From Planctomycetota bacterium (GTDB lineage Bacteria > Planctomycetota > Phycisphaerae > SM23-33), in the NCBI GenBank assembly GCA_021160865.1, contig JAGHBS010000020.1, positions 1 through 6,965 of the forward strand: a stretch of 6,965 nucleotides of DNA. The letters run 5' to 3'. How positions within the stretch are numbered: the first letter of the stretch is position 1; each line of letters begins with the position of its first letter. Below, in pieces: positions 1-6,164 of the stretch. Made by a program: the position numbers and the translations under genes. Under the pieces are notes generated by a model. It was not told the DNA's origin, searched no databases, and saw only the letters and a program-made list of their open reading frames with translations.

Positions 1-2
1 AT

Positions 3-512
3 ATAAAGGCCCGCCAGATGAGGCGCAAATATAAGCAACTCAAATCGCAAGGCAAAGAGCAGGAAGCCCTGAAGGTAGCGAAGGAATTGCTGAATTTCGA
101 ACTGGAAATGTATGCCGAGCGGGCAAAGAACTATCCGACAGACCTGTCGATAAGATATGAACTGGGCGTCAGGGAATTTACCGCTGGGAAGATAGACGAT
201 GCCATTACTTCGTTCCAGAAAGCCCGACAAGACCCCCAGCACAGGATATCGGCGTTGACATATCTTGGACAGGCGTTCGAAAAGAAGGGCTGGTACCCCG
301 AGGCGATTAATAGTTATCGTGCTGCGCTCGAGGCAGAACCTTCCGAATCCCGCGCAAAGGAAATCCGCTATTACCTTGCTCGGGCACTGCAAGCCACCGG
401 GCAAAATGCAGAAGCCCTTGAACATCTCTCTCAGATTGCACAGATTGATTACAATTACCGTGATGTCCGCGAGCAGATTGAAAGGCTTAGAAAGCAGAAC
501 AGCTCAAAATAG
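3..512 (+). CDS. TPR-repeat protein, C-terminal part (5' end outside window)
   Basis: The reading frame is open from the left edge (codons for IKARQ precede the first ATG at 18) and no ribosome-binding site precedes that ATG, so this is probably the C-terminal end of a longer protein. Counting from the ATG, residues about 1-40 are a charged, probably helical segment rich in Lys, Glu and Ala. Three tetratricopeptide repeats follow, at about 41-74, 77-110 and 115-148. They show the usual pattern of Gly/Ala at helix packing positions and a Pro or Asp at the repeat boundary (LGVREFTAGKIDDAI, LGQAFEKKGWYPEAI, LARALQATGQNAEAL). The protein ends in a charged tail. TPR arrays are protein-protein interaction scaffolds. 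No catalytic domain, signal peptide or membrane segment is visible in this part, so no specific role can be given. It is followed by a separate promoter for rpsT, so it is probably not co-regulated with it. Confidence 0.8.
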   Translation: MKARQMRRKYKQLKSQGKEQEALKVAKELLNFELEMYAERAKNYPTDLSIRYELGVREFTAGKIDDAITSFQKARQDPQHRISALTYLGQAFEKKGWYPEAINSYRAALEAEPSESRAKEIRYYLARALQATGQNAEALEHLSQIAQIDYNYRDVREQIERLRKQNSSK

Positions 513-553
513 CTCAATTTAGTTTTTCCAGTGCAAGGTTGATGAAATTCCCT

Positions 554-582
554 TTTACAAAACCAGTCTGATGAGTTATATT
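554..582 (+). promoter_or_regulatory. sigma-70 type promoter of rpsT
   Basis: A -35 box TTTACA (554-559, 5 of 6 consensus) and a -10 box TATATT (577-582, 5 of 6) are separated by an optimal 17 bp. Transcription would start near 588-591, giving a leader of about 50 nt before the rpsT GTG. The site lies in the gap after the TPR gene, so rpsT has its own promoter. Seen directly in sequence; activity is inferred. Confidence 0.65.
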
Positions 583-641
583 ATGGGGCTGGACGTATAG
601 AAAATAGAGCAAGAGCGATAGAAGTTGAGGAGAAATATAAG

Positions 642-911
642 GTGGCTCATACGAAATCTGCCAAGAAAAGGATACGTCAGAACATCAAGCGTCGATTGAG
701 AAATCGTCGACGTAAGGAAGCGATTAAGCAGGCCATCCGTGAGTTCAAGAAGGCACTTGCTGAGAAGCAGACTGACCTGGCGGCTGAACGCCTGAAAGAG
801 GTTTACAAACGGCTTGACAAAGTTGCTGCCAAGAACACCATCCACAAGAATGCAGCAGCCCGGAAAAAATCCCGCCTGGCCAAACAACTAAACAAGGCCC
901 TAACTGGGTGA
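642..911 (+). CDS. rpsT: 30S ribosomal protein S20
   Basis: This 89-residue, strongly basic protein matches ribosomal protein S20, which binds 16S rRNA early in 30S subunit assembly. The diagnostic features are the N-terminal MAHTKSAKKRIRQN (bS20 proteins begin MAN-KSAKKR), the Arg/Lys-rich first helix, and the late motif AAKNTIHKNAAARKKSRL, the most conserved block of the family. The length is normal for S20 (about 85-90 residues). The start is GTG, chosen because the family N-terminus begins exactly there and GAGGAG at 627-632 lies 9 nt upstream. A non-ATG start is also known for Escherichia coli rpsT (UUG), where S20 represses its own translation. Whether the same happens here is unknown. 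The gene stands alone under its own promoter and faces the convergent kbl gene. Confidence 0.97.
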   Translation: MAHTKSAKKRIRQNIKRRLRNRRRKEAIKQAIREFKKALAEKQTDLAAERLKEVYKRLDKVAAKNTIHKNAAARKKSRLAKQLNKALTG

Positions 912-985
912 GAAAAGCCAGCCTGGGATGAACGGGGCGAATTACCCATATCGCTTGAGATAGAAAACCAGTAAAGCATTCATAG

Positions 986-1011
986 CAGGGGAGTTATTTT
1001 ATCTTTCCCTG
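986..1011. terminator. weak hairpin between convergent rpsT and kbl
   Basis: CAGGGGAG (986-993) can pair with TTTCCCTG (1004-1011) in an 8-bp stem that includes two G-U pairs, around a 10-nt AT-rich loop. On the plus strand it is followed by GTTTATACTTCGTTT, a broken T-tract. On the minus strand it follows the kbl stop by about 12 nt but has no T-run. It lies where both transcripts should end, so a modest terminator for rpsT (and perhaps kbl) is plausible but not strong. Confidence 0.35.
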
Positions 1012-1023
1012 TTTATACTTCGT

Positions 1024-2199
1024 TTACATTTCCCGCAATGCCTTGAAGGCTTCAAGGGCTTTATCGAGGTGGCTTCGGGTATGGGCGGCTGATACTTGAG
1101 CGCGCAAACGAGCAGTTCCCTCCGGTACGACCGGGAAGCCAAATCCCGTAATGAGGATGTCGTATTTTAGCATTTCATCTGCCATTCGGATTGCCTTTGC
1201 AGTATCGCCTATGATAATCGGGATAATTGCCGATGGTGAGTCAATGACGTTGTACCCCAGTTCTTTCAAGCCGTTGCGGAGATAGGCGACATTTTCCTGC
1301 AGCTGGTTGATGAGTTGCGGGTTATTTTGTAGCAATTTGATAGCAGCCAATGCTCCGCCAGCAGTTGCTGGTGGAAGGGCATTGCTGAAGATCTGTGGGC
1401 GAGAGCGTTGGACCATTAGCTCGATGATGGGTTCAGAGGCGGCGATAAATCCGCCAGCTGCCCCGCCTAATGCCTTTCCAAGCGTGCCGGTGATGATATC
1501 CACCTTCACGCCGAAGTGTTCGGGTGTACCTCTCCCACCCTTACCAAGTACACCGTGAGCATGCGAATCGTCCACTGCTACCAGTGCATCATATTGTTGG
1601 GCAAGTTGAACGATTTCAGGTAGGTTTGCAAGGTCGCCTTCCATGCTGAAGACGCCGTCGGTGATAATGAGTTTTCGGCGGGCGTCTTTCGCTTCTTCAA
1701 GTTTATTCTTCAGGTCGGCCATGTCTGAGTGCTTATAGATTAGTCGGGTTACCTTCTTGCCACAGAGTCGGCAGGCGTCGATGATACTGGCGTGGTTTAA
1801 CTCATCGCTGATGACGGCATCGGACTCGCCCAGCAGCGTCGGTACGAGGGCTTCATTTGCGTTCCAGCAAGATACATAGGTAGTCGCCCGCTCGGTGGAG
1901 AGGAACTCGGCAATGGTCTTTTCCAATTCCTGATGGATTGTGAACGTCCCGCAGATAAACCTTACCGAGGCAGTACCATTGCCGAATTTATCGAGTGCCT
2001 CTTTTGCCCCACGCAGGACCTCGGGGTGATTGGCCAGCCCCAGATAATTGTTGCTGCAAAGATTGATAACTTCCTTTCCATCAGCAAGTTTGACCACAGG
2101 CCCCATCGCACTTGCCAGCACCGGAGCTACTTTATATGTGCCTGCCTTTTTCAAACCCTCGATTTCTTCCCTGATTTGTTCAATCGTTGTACTTGCCAT
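1024..2199 (-). CDS. kbl: glycine C-acetyltransferase (2-amino-3-ketobutyrate CoA ligase)
   Basis: This 391-residue cytoplasmic PLP enzyme belongs to the alpha-oxoamine synthase family (fold type I). Kbl cleaves 2-amino-3-ketobutyrate with CoA into glycine and acetyl-CoA, the second step of threonine catabolism. Visible landmarks are NLCSNNYLGLANHP (47-60), RFICGT (80-85), His136 in LNHASIID (stacks on PLP), the VDDSHAHG block with Asp210 and His213, and the Schiff-base lysine Lys242 in TGTLGKALGG. These positions are close to those known for E. coli Kbl. The family also contains BioF, HemA and serine palmitoyltransferase. Kbl is preferred because of length, overall pattern and the adjacent tdh. 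The ATG is preceded by AAAGGG at 8 nt spacing. It starts 21 nt after the tdh stop on the same strand, so the two form an operon in the order tdh-kbl (E. coli has kbl-tdh). The segment after Cys111 reads WNANEAL rather than the FDANGG of E. coli. Confidence 0.95.
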   Translation of the reverse strand: MASTTIEQIREEIEGLKKAGTYKVAPVLASAMGPVVKLADGKEVINLCSNNYLGLANHPEVLRGAKEALDKFGNGTASVRFICGTFTIHQELEKTIAEFLSTERATTYVSCWNANEALVPTLLGESDAVISDELNHASIIDACRLCGKKVTRLIYKHSDMADLKNKLEEAKDARRKLIITDGVFSMEGDLANLPEIVQLAQQYDALVAVDDSHAHGVLGKGGRGTPEHFGVKVDIITGTLGKALGGAAGGFIAASEPIIELMVQRSRPQIFSNALPPATAGGALAAIKLLQNNPQLINQLQENVAYLRNGLKELGYNVIDSPSAIIPIIIGDTAKAIRMADEMLKYDILITGFGFPVVPEGTARLRAQVSAAHTRSHLDKALEAFKALREM

Positions 2200-2220
2200 A
2201 GCAAATACCCTTTCGGTTTA

Positions 2221-3255
2221 TTATTCTTTTGCATTGGTCCAATCAAGTACCACCTTACAGCCCGTGCCGTCCTGCATGGCTTTGATTCCATCCTCAAAGC
2301 GATCGAATGGTAAGCGATGCGTTATCACAGGTTCGATTAATTCTGGATAGTGTCGCAAAAACCTTTCTGATTGATACCAGGTTTCATACATTCTTCTGCC
2401 ATTGATGCCACGGATAGTCAAGCCCCTGAAGATAATTTGTTTTGCCCAGGTGATACAAACTTCGCCTGGGGGAATACCGAGCAAAGCAACATCGCCGCCA
2501 TTTCGGATACAATCGAACGCCTTGACGATTGCCTTTGGGTTTCCGCTCATTTCCAGCACGACATCGACGCCATCGCGGTCGGTGAGCGCCTTGATTTCCT
2601 TCGGGTCAATCTCTTCCATCACGACGTCAGCGCCCATTTTCTTGGCGATTTCGCGCTTGAACGGATTAGGCTCGATGGCAATGATTAGATCAGCTCCACC
2701 GACATGAAGGATACCGACCGCCATCAGACCAATCGAACCGCACCCCACGACAAGAACCTGTCTTCCTGAAATTGGCTGGGCCATCACGGTGTGCATCGCA
2801 TTGCCGAACGGATCAAACAAACATGCGTGATCGTCAGGGATGGCAGGATCAACTTTCCAGATATTGGATTCGGGTAGCACCACATACGGTGCAAAGCAGC
2901 CATTAATGTCAACACCGAGGATATCGACCTTTTCGCAGATATGACTTTGCCCTGTCCTGCAGGCATAACAGTATCCACAGCCGATGTGTCCCTCACCACT
3001 GACGCGATCACCTGGTTGGACCATCTTGACGCCGACACCAACATCGGCAACGATGCCGACGAACTCGTGTCCGACTACCATGGGCGGCTTGATTCTACTG
3101 GCAGCCCAGGCGTCCCATTCATAGATATGCCTGTCCGTTCCGCAAATGCCCGTCTTCTGTACACGGATAAGCACGTCCCTTGGCCCGGGATTGGGGCGCG
3201 GAACGTCGGCTAATTCCAGACCTACTTCGCTTCTTGCTTTAATTATCGCTTGCAT
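2221..3255 (-). CDS. tdh: L-threonine 3-dehydrogenase
   Basis: This zinc-dependent medium-chain dehydrogenase (344 residues from the chosen start) oxidises L-threonine with NAD+ to 2-amino-3-ketobutyrate, which Kbl then uses. The N-terminal GroES-like domain carries the catalytic zinc residues Cys38 (TGICGTD), His63 and Glu64 (VVGHEFVG), plus Thr40 and His43. The structural zinc site is Cys93, Cys96, Cys99 and Cys107. His90, implicated in threonine recognition in E. coli Tdh, is present. The Rossmann fold has GCGSIG (171-176), and Glu195 at the end of the second strand favours NAD over NADP. The numbering coincides with E. coli Tdh only if translation starts at the ATG at 3255. A GTG 12 nt further out (3267) lies inside the Shine-Dalgarno sequence and is rejected. 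All motifs are intact. It is the first gene of the tdh-kbl operon and is divergent from an HTH-cupin regulator. Confidence 0.96.
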   Translation of the reverse strand: MQAIIKARSEVGLELADVPRPNPGPRDVLIRVQKTGICGTDRHIYEWDAWAASRIKPPMVVGHEFVGIVADVGVGVKMVQPGDRVSGEGHIGCGYCYACRTGQSHICEKVDILGVDINGCFAPYVVLPESNIWKVDPAIPDDHACLFDPFGNAMHTVMAQPISGRQVLVVGCGSIGLMAVGILHVGGADLIIAIEPNPFKREIAKKMGADVVMEEIDPKEIKALTDRDGVDVVLEMSGNPKAIVKAFDCIRNGGDVALLGIPPGEVCITWAKQIIFRGLTIRGINGRRMYETWYQSERFLRHYPELIEPVITHRLPFDRFEDGIKAMQDGTGCKVVLDWTNAKE

Positions 3256-3258
3256 AAT

Positions 3259-3270
3259 TCCTTCCACCTT
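3259..3270 (-). promoter_or_regulatory. ribosome-binding site that fixes the tdh start
   Basis: On the minus strand the sequence reads AAGGTGGAAGGAATTATG. AAGGTGG (one mismatch to AAGGAGG) lies 8 nt before the ATG at 3255, with a second purine block AAGGA closer in. The alternative GTG start is part of this site and has only AT-rich sequence upstream, so the ATG is the likely start. Confidence 0.75.
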
Positions 3271-3288
3271 GTAAAATATAAGAAAATA

Positions 3289-3317
3289 TTGTTCAGTATA
3301 CTAAAGTTTATTATAAT
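3289..3317 (+). promoter_or_regulatory. promoter of the HTH-cupin regulator, possibly giving a leaderless mRNA
   Basis: TATAAT (3312-3317) has a weak -35 TTGTTC (3289-3294, 3 of 6) at 17 bp. The expected start, 6-7 nt after the -10, falls at 3323-3324, at or beside the A of the ATG. The -10 overlaps the divergent tdh -10 by 4 bp, so the two promoters should not be occupied together. An alternative -10, TATACT at 3297-3302, lacks a -35. Confidence 0.5.
3292..3305. promoter_or_regulatory. secondary imperfect dyad in the tdh leader
   Basis: TTCAGTATACTAAA contains the perfect 8-bp palindrome AGTATACT (3295-3302) and extends to 14 bp with one mismatched pair. Its centre lies 15 bp from the centre of the main 16-bp palindrome and close to the predicted tdh transcription start. 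It could be a second, weaker binding site. In such AT-rich sequence, chance cannot be excluded. Confidence 0.3.
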
Positions 3318-3321
3318 AAAC
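3306..3321. promoter_or_regulatory. perfect 16-bp palindrome, candidate operator shared by both promoters
   Basis: GTTTATTATAATAAAC is identical to its reverse complement over all 16 bases. It contains TATAAT on both strands (plus 3312-3317; minus strand, plus coordinates 3310-3315), so it underlies the -10 elements of tdh and of the regulator gene. HTH-cupin regulators bind as dimers to inverted repeats near their own promoters, so this is the obvious candidate site. Binding itself is inferred. Confidence 0.6.
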
Positions 3322-3337
3322 AAATGGCTCGTGTCAA
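3310..3337 (-). promoter_or_regulatory. full-consensus sigma-70 promoter of tdh-kbl
   Basis: On the minus strand, TTGACA (complement of 3332-3337) and TATAAT (complement of 3310-3315) are both perfect consensus hexamers with a 16-bp spacer. Start would be near 3302, giving a leader of about 47 nt before the tdh ATG. The -35 lies inside codons 3-5 of the divergent regulator gene. Such a strong core promoter fits an operon held down by a repressor, which is inference. Confidence 0.75.
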
Positions 3338-3923
3338 TAAACAATCTAAAAAAATTTTTCCTGGCGGTTCTTCCGTGTATCACGGCATCAGGCTCAAGGC
3401 GCTCAGGACAGCAAGAGGCTTGACGCTCACGCAACTCTCGAAGTTGGCCGGCGTGTCGAAGGCGATGCTGTCGCAAATCGAGCAGAACAAGGTCAACCCC
3501 ACCGTGGCTGTTATGTTGAAGATCGCCAATGCTTTAAGGATAGGTATTGGTGAATTGATAGAATCGCCCGGCGCCTCGAGCATCTTTCGTGTAATCCCTT
3601 CTTCTGACAAAACCTATGACTTCCGTTCCGATGAGCATTGCACCATCCGAACATTAAGCCCGTTGAGTTTGGAGAAGGACATCGAGTTTTACCAGCTCAA
3701 ACTCGAACCTGGTGGGATGCTTTCAAGCGAGCCGCACTACCCCGGTACCGAAGAGTTCTTACACCTTACCAGAGGTAAGCTGGAAGTCACCAGCGGAGAA
3801 CAGACTGTTGAGATTAAAAAGGGTGATTCTATCCATTACCGGGCGGACTTACCGCACTGCTTGCGGAATACCGGAAAGGGACTCGTCGAAGCCTACATGA
3901 TCGTACGGTACCGCAGCGAGTAA
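3324..3923 (+). CDS. HTH-cupin (XRE family) transcriptional regulator, probable regulator of tdh-kbl
   Basis: This 199-residue cytoplasmic DNA-binding protein has an N-terminal XRE-type helix-turn-helix (about 22-76, core LTQLSKLAGVSKAMLSQIEQ) joined to a C-terminal cupin_2 domain (about 120-195). In the cupin, His138 and Glu143 (PHYPGTEEF) lie in motif 1 and His178 and Asn182 (DLPHCLRN) in motif 2. The usual first motif-1 His is replaced by Glu136, so metal binding is uncertain and the pocket may bind a small ligand instead. Architecture and length resemble PuuR-type regulators of amine and amino-acid catabolism. Divergence from tdh with a shared palindrome suggests it controls tdh-kbl and itself; the ligand (threonine or a breakdown product) is a guess. 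No Shine-Dalgarno precedes the ATG at 3324. An in-frame GTG at 3375, with a weak GGCGG upstream, would remove 17 residues while keeping the HTH and is the alternative start. Confidence 0.88.
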   Translation: MARVNKQSKKIFPGGSSVYHGIRLKALRTARGLTLTQLSKLAGVSKAMLSQIEQNKVNPTVAVMLKIANALRIGIGELIESPGASSIFRVIPSSDKTYDFRSDEHCTIRTLSPLSLEKDIEFYQLKLEPGGMLSSEPHYPGTEEFLHLTRGKLEVTSGEQTVEIKKGDSIHYRADLPHCLRNTGKGLVEAYMIVRYRSE

Positions 3924-3986
3924 AAACACGTCATCTATGAATCCCAAACACATTTTTACCTTCCTGTGATACCTTTTTCTTACCTG

Positions 3987-4004
3987 ATGCTATGATAGTA
4001 GCAT
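3987..4004 (+). promoter_or_regulatory. extended -10 promoter with overlapping inverted repeat, upstream of the nitroreductase gene
   Basis: TGCTATGAT (3988-3996) is an extended -10 element (TG-n-TATGAT) with no good -35. It is embedded in the inverted repeat ATGCTA-N6-TAGCAT (3987-3992 and 3999-4004). Transcription would start near 4003, leaving a leader of about 50 nt before the nitroreductase ATG. The repeat overlaps the -10 and start site, so it could be an operator. This is a prediction only. Confidence 0.4.
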
Positions 4005-4051
4005 TGTAATTCGGCTGTGCTGGAACAGGATGATTAGAAGGAGACCTCGCT

Positions 4052-4600
4052 ATGACACTTGAAGAGATTATTACTGCTCGGCGATCAGTGCGGAGTTATA
4101 CAGATGAACCGGTCGGTGAGGAAGCGATTCTCAAGTTGCTGGATATGGCTCGATGGGCACCGTACGCCTCGGAGTCCTGGCGGTTCGTTGTCGTTCGCTC
4201 CCAGCAGGGCAGGTCTGCCCTTGCTTCAGCTGCTCGTCAGGATTTCGTTGCCACTGCTCCGGTCATCATAGTTGTCGGGGCTGATACCGATGCCTTTGCC
4301 ACGCATCATTCGGTCTGGCACCGGTGGGATGCATACAAATTTCGTGGTCTTTTCTACATTCAGGAGACAGCCGCTGCCATTGAAAATCTTATGCTTGCTG
4401 CCGTGGAGATGGGTCTTGGAACATGCTGGATCGGTTCGTTCAATGAGGGTGAGGTTTCCAAGATCGTTGAGTTTCCTGCCAGTATCAGGCCGGTCGCAAT
4501 GATTACCATTGGCCATCCTGCTGGGGGACAGAGAAGGGTTGATCACGCACCGCTTGAAAAGATTGTCTCTTGGGAAAAATATGCTTCCGCGGATGAATAG
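4052..4600 (+). CDS. nitroreductase-family FMN-dependent oxidoreductase
   Basis: This 182-residue protein is of the nitroreductase-like flavoprotein family, which are usually homodimers binding FMN and using NAD(P)H. The N-terminal ARRSVRSYTDEPV (9-21) is the family's FMN-phosphate-binding start. WAPYASESWRFVVV (35-48) occupies the place of the usual PSxxNxQPW block, with Asn and Gln replaced. ETAAAIENLMLAAVEMGLGTCWIGSF (starting at 105) is the conserved central helix and strand, and the protein ends with the usual IGHPA strand (153-157). The substrate cannot be read from sequence; members include nitroaromatic, quinone and enone reductases and dehydrogenases. The ATG has a strong AAGGAG (4038-4043) at 8 nt. 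The gene overlaps the start of pabB, so the two are probably co-transcribed and translationally coupled. No functional link to folate synthesis is established. Confidence 0.88.
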   Translation: MTLEEIITARRSVRSYTDEPVGEEAILKLLDMARWAPYASESWRFVVVRSQQGRSALASAARQDFVATAPVIIVVGADTDAFATHHSVWHRWDAYKFRGLFYIQETAAAIENLMLAAVEMGLGTCWIGSFNEGEVSKIVEFPASIRPVAMITIGHPAGGQRRVDHAPLEKIVSWEKYASADE

Positions 4601-6119
4601 TTTGGTGGGACGAATCCTTCTGAACGGGTGTGATTCGTCTTCGATACCGTTGGTGGCGAGGCTGCGATGGGAAAGGCTTGATTTACAAGCCAGTCCTACT
4701 GAGGTGTTTGCGAACCTCTCCGCTCAGCCTTACCCGGTGGTGTTTGAAAGTTCCGCTACCCATCCGCGATGGGGCAGGTACACCATATTGACTTGCCGGC
4801 CAAGGGAAATCATCACGCTCAGGGATGGCCAGTTGCGTAATCGTACTGGTGAGCAAATTCCTGGTAAGACGGTCTTGTCGTCTCTCAGGCATGCCCTGGG
4901 GGCGGTTCAATTGGATGATGAGCAAGCGGGTAAGCCACCACCTTTCCCTTACGGGCCGGGCTGGTTCGGCTACATTGGCTATGAGTTTGGCCGGTATATC
5001 GAGCGCCTGCCTGGTAAAGCCAGGCGTGATACCACCCTACCTGACCTGCATCTTGCCTTTTACGATGCCGTGGCTGTGTATGATGTAATTGAGCAACGAT
5101 GGTACTTATCCTGGCTTGAGGATGACTCCCAGCGGGGAATTTCAGGAAGTGAAACCGCCGATGTCCTTCGGCAGGTAATCCTGTCAGCAGGAAATTTGAA
5201 AGGGCAAGATGATTTTTTCTGCCTGGATGATTATCCCTTTGAGGGCCTGGTTGATTCGCTGGAAATCGCAAGCAACTTCACCCGCGGAGAATATCTCCGA
5301 GCCGTTGCTCGGTGTATCGATTACATTGTTGCGGGGGATATTTTCCAGGTGAATCTTTCCCAGCGGTTCACGGTAGTTGATGCACCAGCGCCGTGGGCGA
5401 TTTTCCATGCGCTTCGAAGGAGAAATCCTGCATGGTATTCAGCCTTTTTAGAATTAGATGACTCTGCGGTAATTAGCAGTTCGCCGGAATTATTCCTTCG
5501 TGTCAGGGGGTCAGATGTCCTTACCAGGCCGATTAAAGGCACCTGCAAACGAACGGGTAACCTTCAGGAAGATAAGCAATTAGCAGCGAGATTGCTTGCC
5601 AGTCCGAAGGATAATGCGGAGTTGGCAATGATTATCGACCTGCTTCGCAACGATCTGGGCAGGGTTTGCCGATTCGGCTCTATCAGTGTGCTTGAGAGGC
5701 GCAGGCTTGAAGAGCATCCGAGTGTATATCACCTCGTAGGAACGGTGGTAGGCGAACTTCGCGAGGATGTTGACGTCGTTGATTTACTTTCAGCGACGTT
5801 TCCTGGCGGGTCAATTACAGGCGCCCCGAAGATACGTGCGATGGAAATCATTGACGAGTTGGAACCGGTTGCAAGGGGCGTTTATACCGGCTCGATTGGG
5901 TATTTTGGTGTCAACGGAAATTGTGAGTTGAACATCGTAATCCGCACGATTGTTTGGGATGGTGGTGTGGCACATGTGCAGGTCGGCGGGGGGATCGTGG
6001 CAGATTCCGCCCCTGAAGGTGAATATGCTGAAACGCTCGATAAAGCAAGGGCACCATTGGAAGCAATCGCATTGGCAAAGAGATTTAACTCCTCACCTGT
6101 CCGCTTGAAAGATAAATGA
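4581..6119 (+). CDS. pabB: aminodeoxychorismate synthase component I (chorismate-binding family)
   Basis: PabB converts chorismate plus ammonia (from glutamine via PabA/TrpG) into 4-amino-4-deoxychorismate for p-aminobenzoate and folate. From the ATG at 4581 the protein has 512 residues: an anthranilate-synthase-I-like N-terminal domain (about 25-170) and a chorismate-binding domain (about 235-495). Key motifs are AGDIFQVNLSQR (251-262), RPIKGT with Lys319, IIDLLRNDLGRV (351-362), HPSVYHLVGTV (379-389), FPGGSITGAPKIRAMEIID (407-425) and VQVGGGIVADS (467-477). PIKGT, with its lysine, is typical of PabB; TrpE normally has PIAGT. The start is uncertain: ATG 4581 has GGGA just upstream, ATG 4593 overlaps the nitroreductase stop as ATGAATAG (508 residues), and an in-frame TTG at 4509 would extend it far into the upstream gene. 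No amidotransferase gene is in the window, so PabA or a shared TrpG must be elsewhere. Confidence 0.9.
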   Translation: MLPRMNSLVGRILLNGCDSSSIPLVARLRWERLDLQASPTEVFANLSAQPYPVVFESSATHPRWGRYTILTCRPREIITLRDGQLRNRTGEQIPGKTVLSSLRHALGAVQLDDEQAGKPPPFPYGPGWFGYIGYEFGRYIERLPGKARRDTTLPDLHLAFYDAVAVYDVIEQRWYLSWLEDDSQRGISGSETADVLRQVILSAGNLKGQDDFFCLDDYPFEGLVDSLEIASNFTRGEYLRAVARCIDYIVAGDIFQVNLSQRFTVVDAPAPWAIFHALRRRNPAWYSAFLELDDSAVISSSPELFLRVRGSDVLTRPIKGTCKRTGNLQEDKQLAARLLASPKDNAELAMIIDLLRNDLGRVCRFGSISVLERRRLEEHPSVYHLVGTVVGELREDVDVVDLLSATFPGGSITGAPKIRAMEIIDELEPVARGVYTGSIGYFGVNGNCELNIVIRTIVWDGGVAHVQVGGGIVADSAPEGEYAETLDKARAPLEAIALAKRFNSSPVRLKDK

Positions 6120-6164
6120 AATAAAAACGGTCATCCGCTGATGCTTATCCTTGCTTTTTGAACT

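Noticed and set aside
513..541. Repeated AGCTCAA units and T-run after the TPR gene as a terminator
   Set aside because: The units are direct, not inverted, repeats and the only stem possible is AAAT/ATTT.
576..887. 103-codon open frame on the minus strand across rpsT
   Set aside because: It is antisense to a clearly identified S20 gene, has no family resemblance and no supported start site.
1024..2199. BioF (8-amino-7-oxononanoate synthase) as identity of the alpha-oxoamine synthase
   Set aside because: BioF shares the fold and lysine motif, but the operon with tdh, the length and the residue positions matching Kbl favour glycine C-acetyltransferase; no biotin gene is nearby.
1933..2350. 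Plus-strand open frames of 100-126 codons spanning the kbl-tdh junction
   Set aside because: They run antisense to two well-supported genes and show no recognisable domain; the codon pattern of the minus strand explains them.
4509..4580. Extension of pabB upstream to an in-frame TTG at 4509
   Set aside because: It would overlap the nitroreductase gene by about 90 nt and adds residues without family resemblance; ATG 4581 or 4593 is more likely.
4885..5271. 128-codon minus-strand open frame inside pabB
   Set aside because: It is a shadow of pabB: composition is Arg, His and Pro rich, with no motif and no promoter or ribosome-binding site.
4581..6119. TrpE (anthranilate synthase component I) as identity
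   Set aside because: TrpE normally has PIAGT where this protein has PIKGT with the PabB lysine, and no trp genes are adjacent.
6120..6164. Bidirectional terminator between pabB and the class IV gene
   Set aside because: Only 3-4 bp stems (CATC-CGCT-GATG on plus, CGG-ATGA-CCG then TTTTT on minus) are possible, too weak to call.
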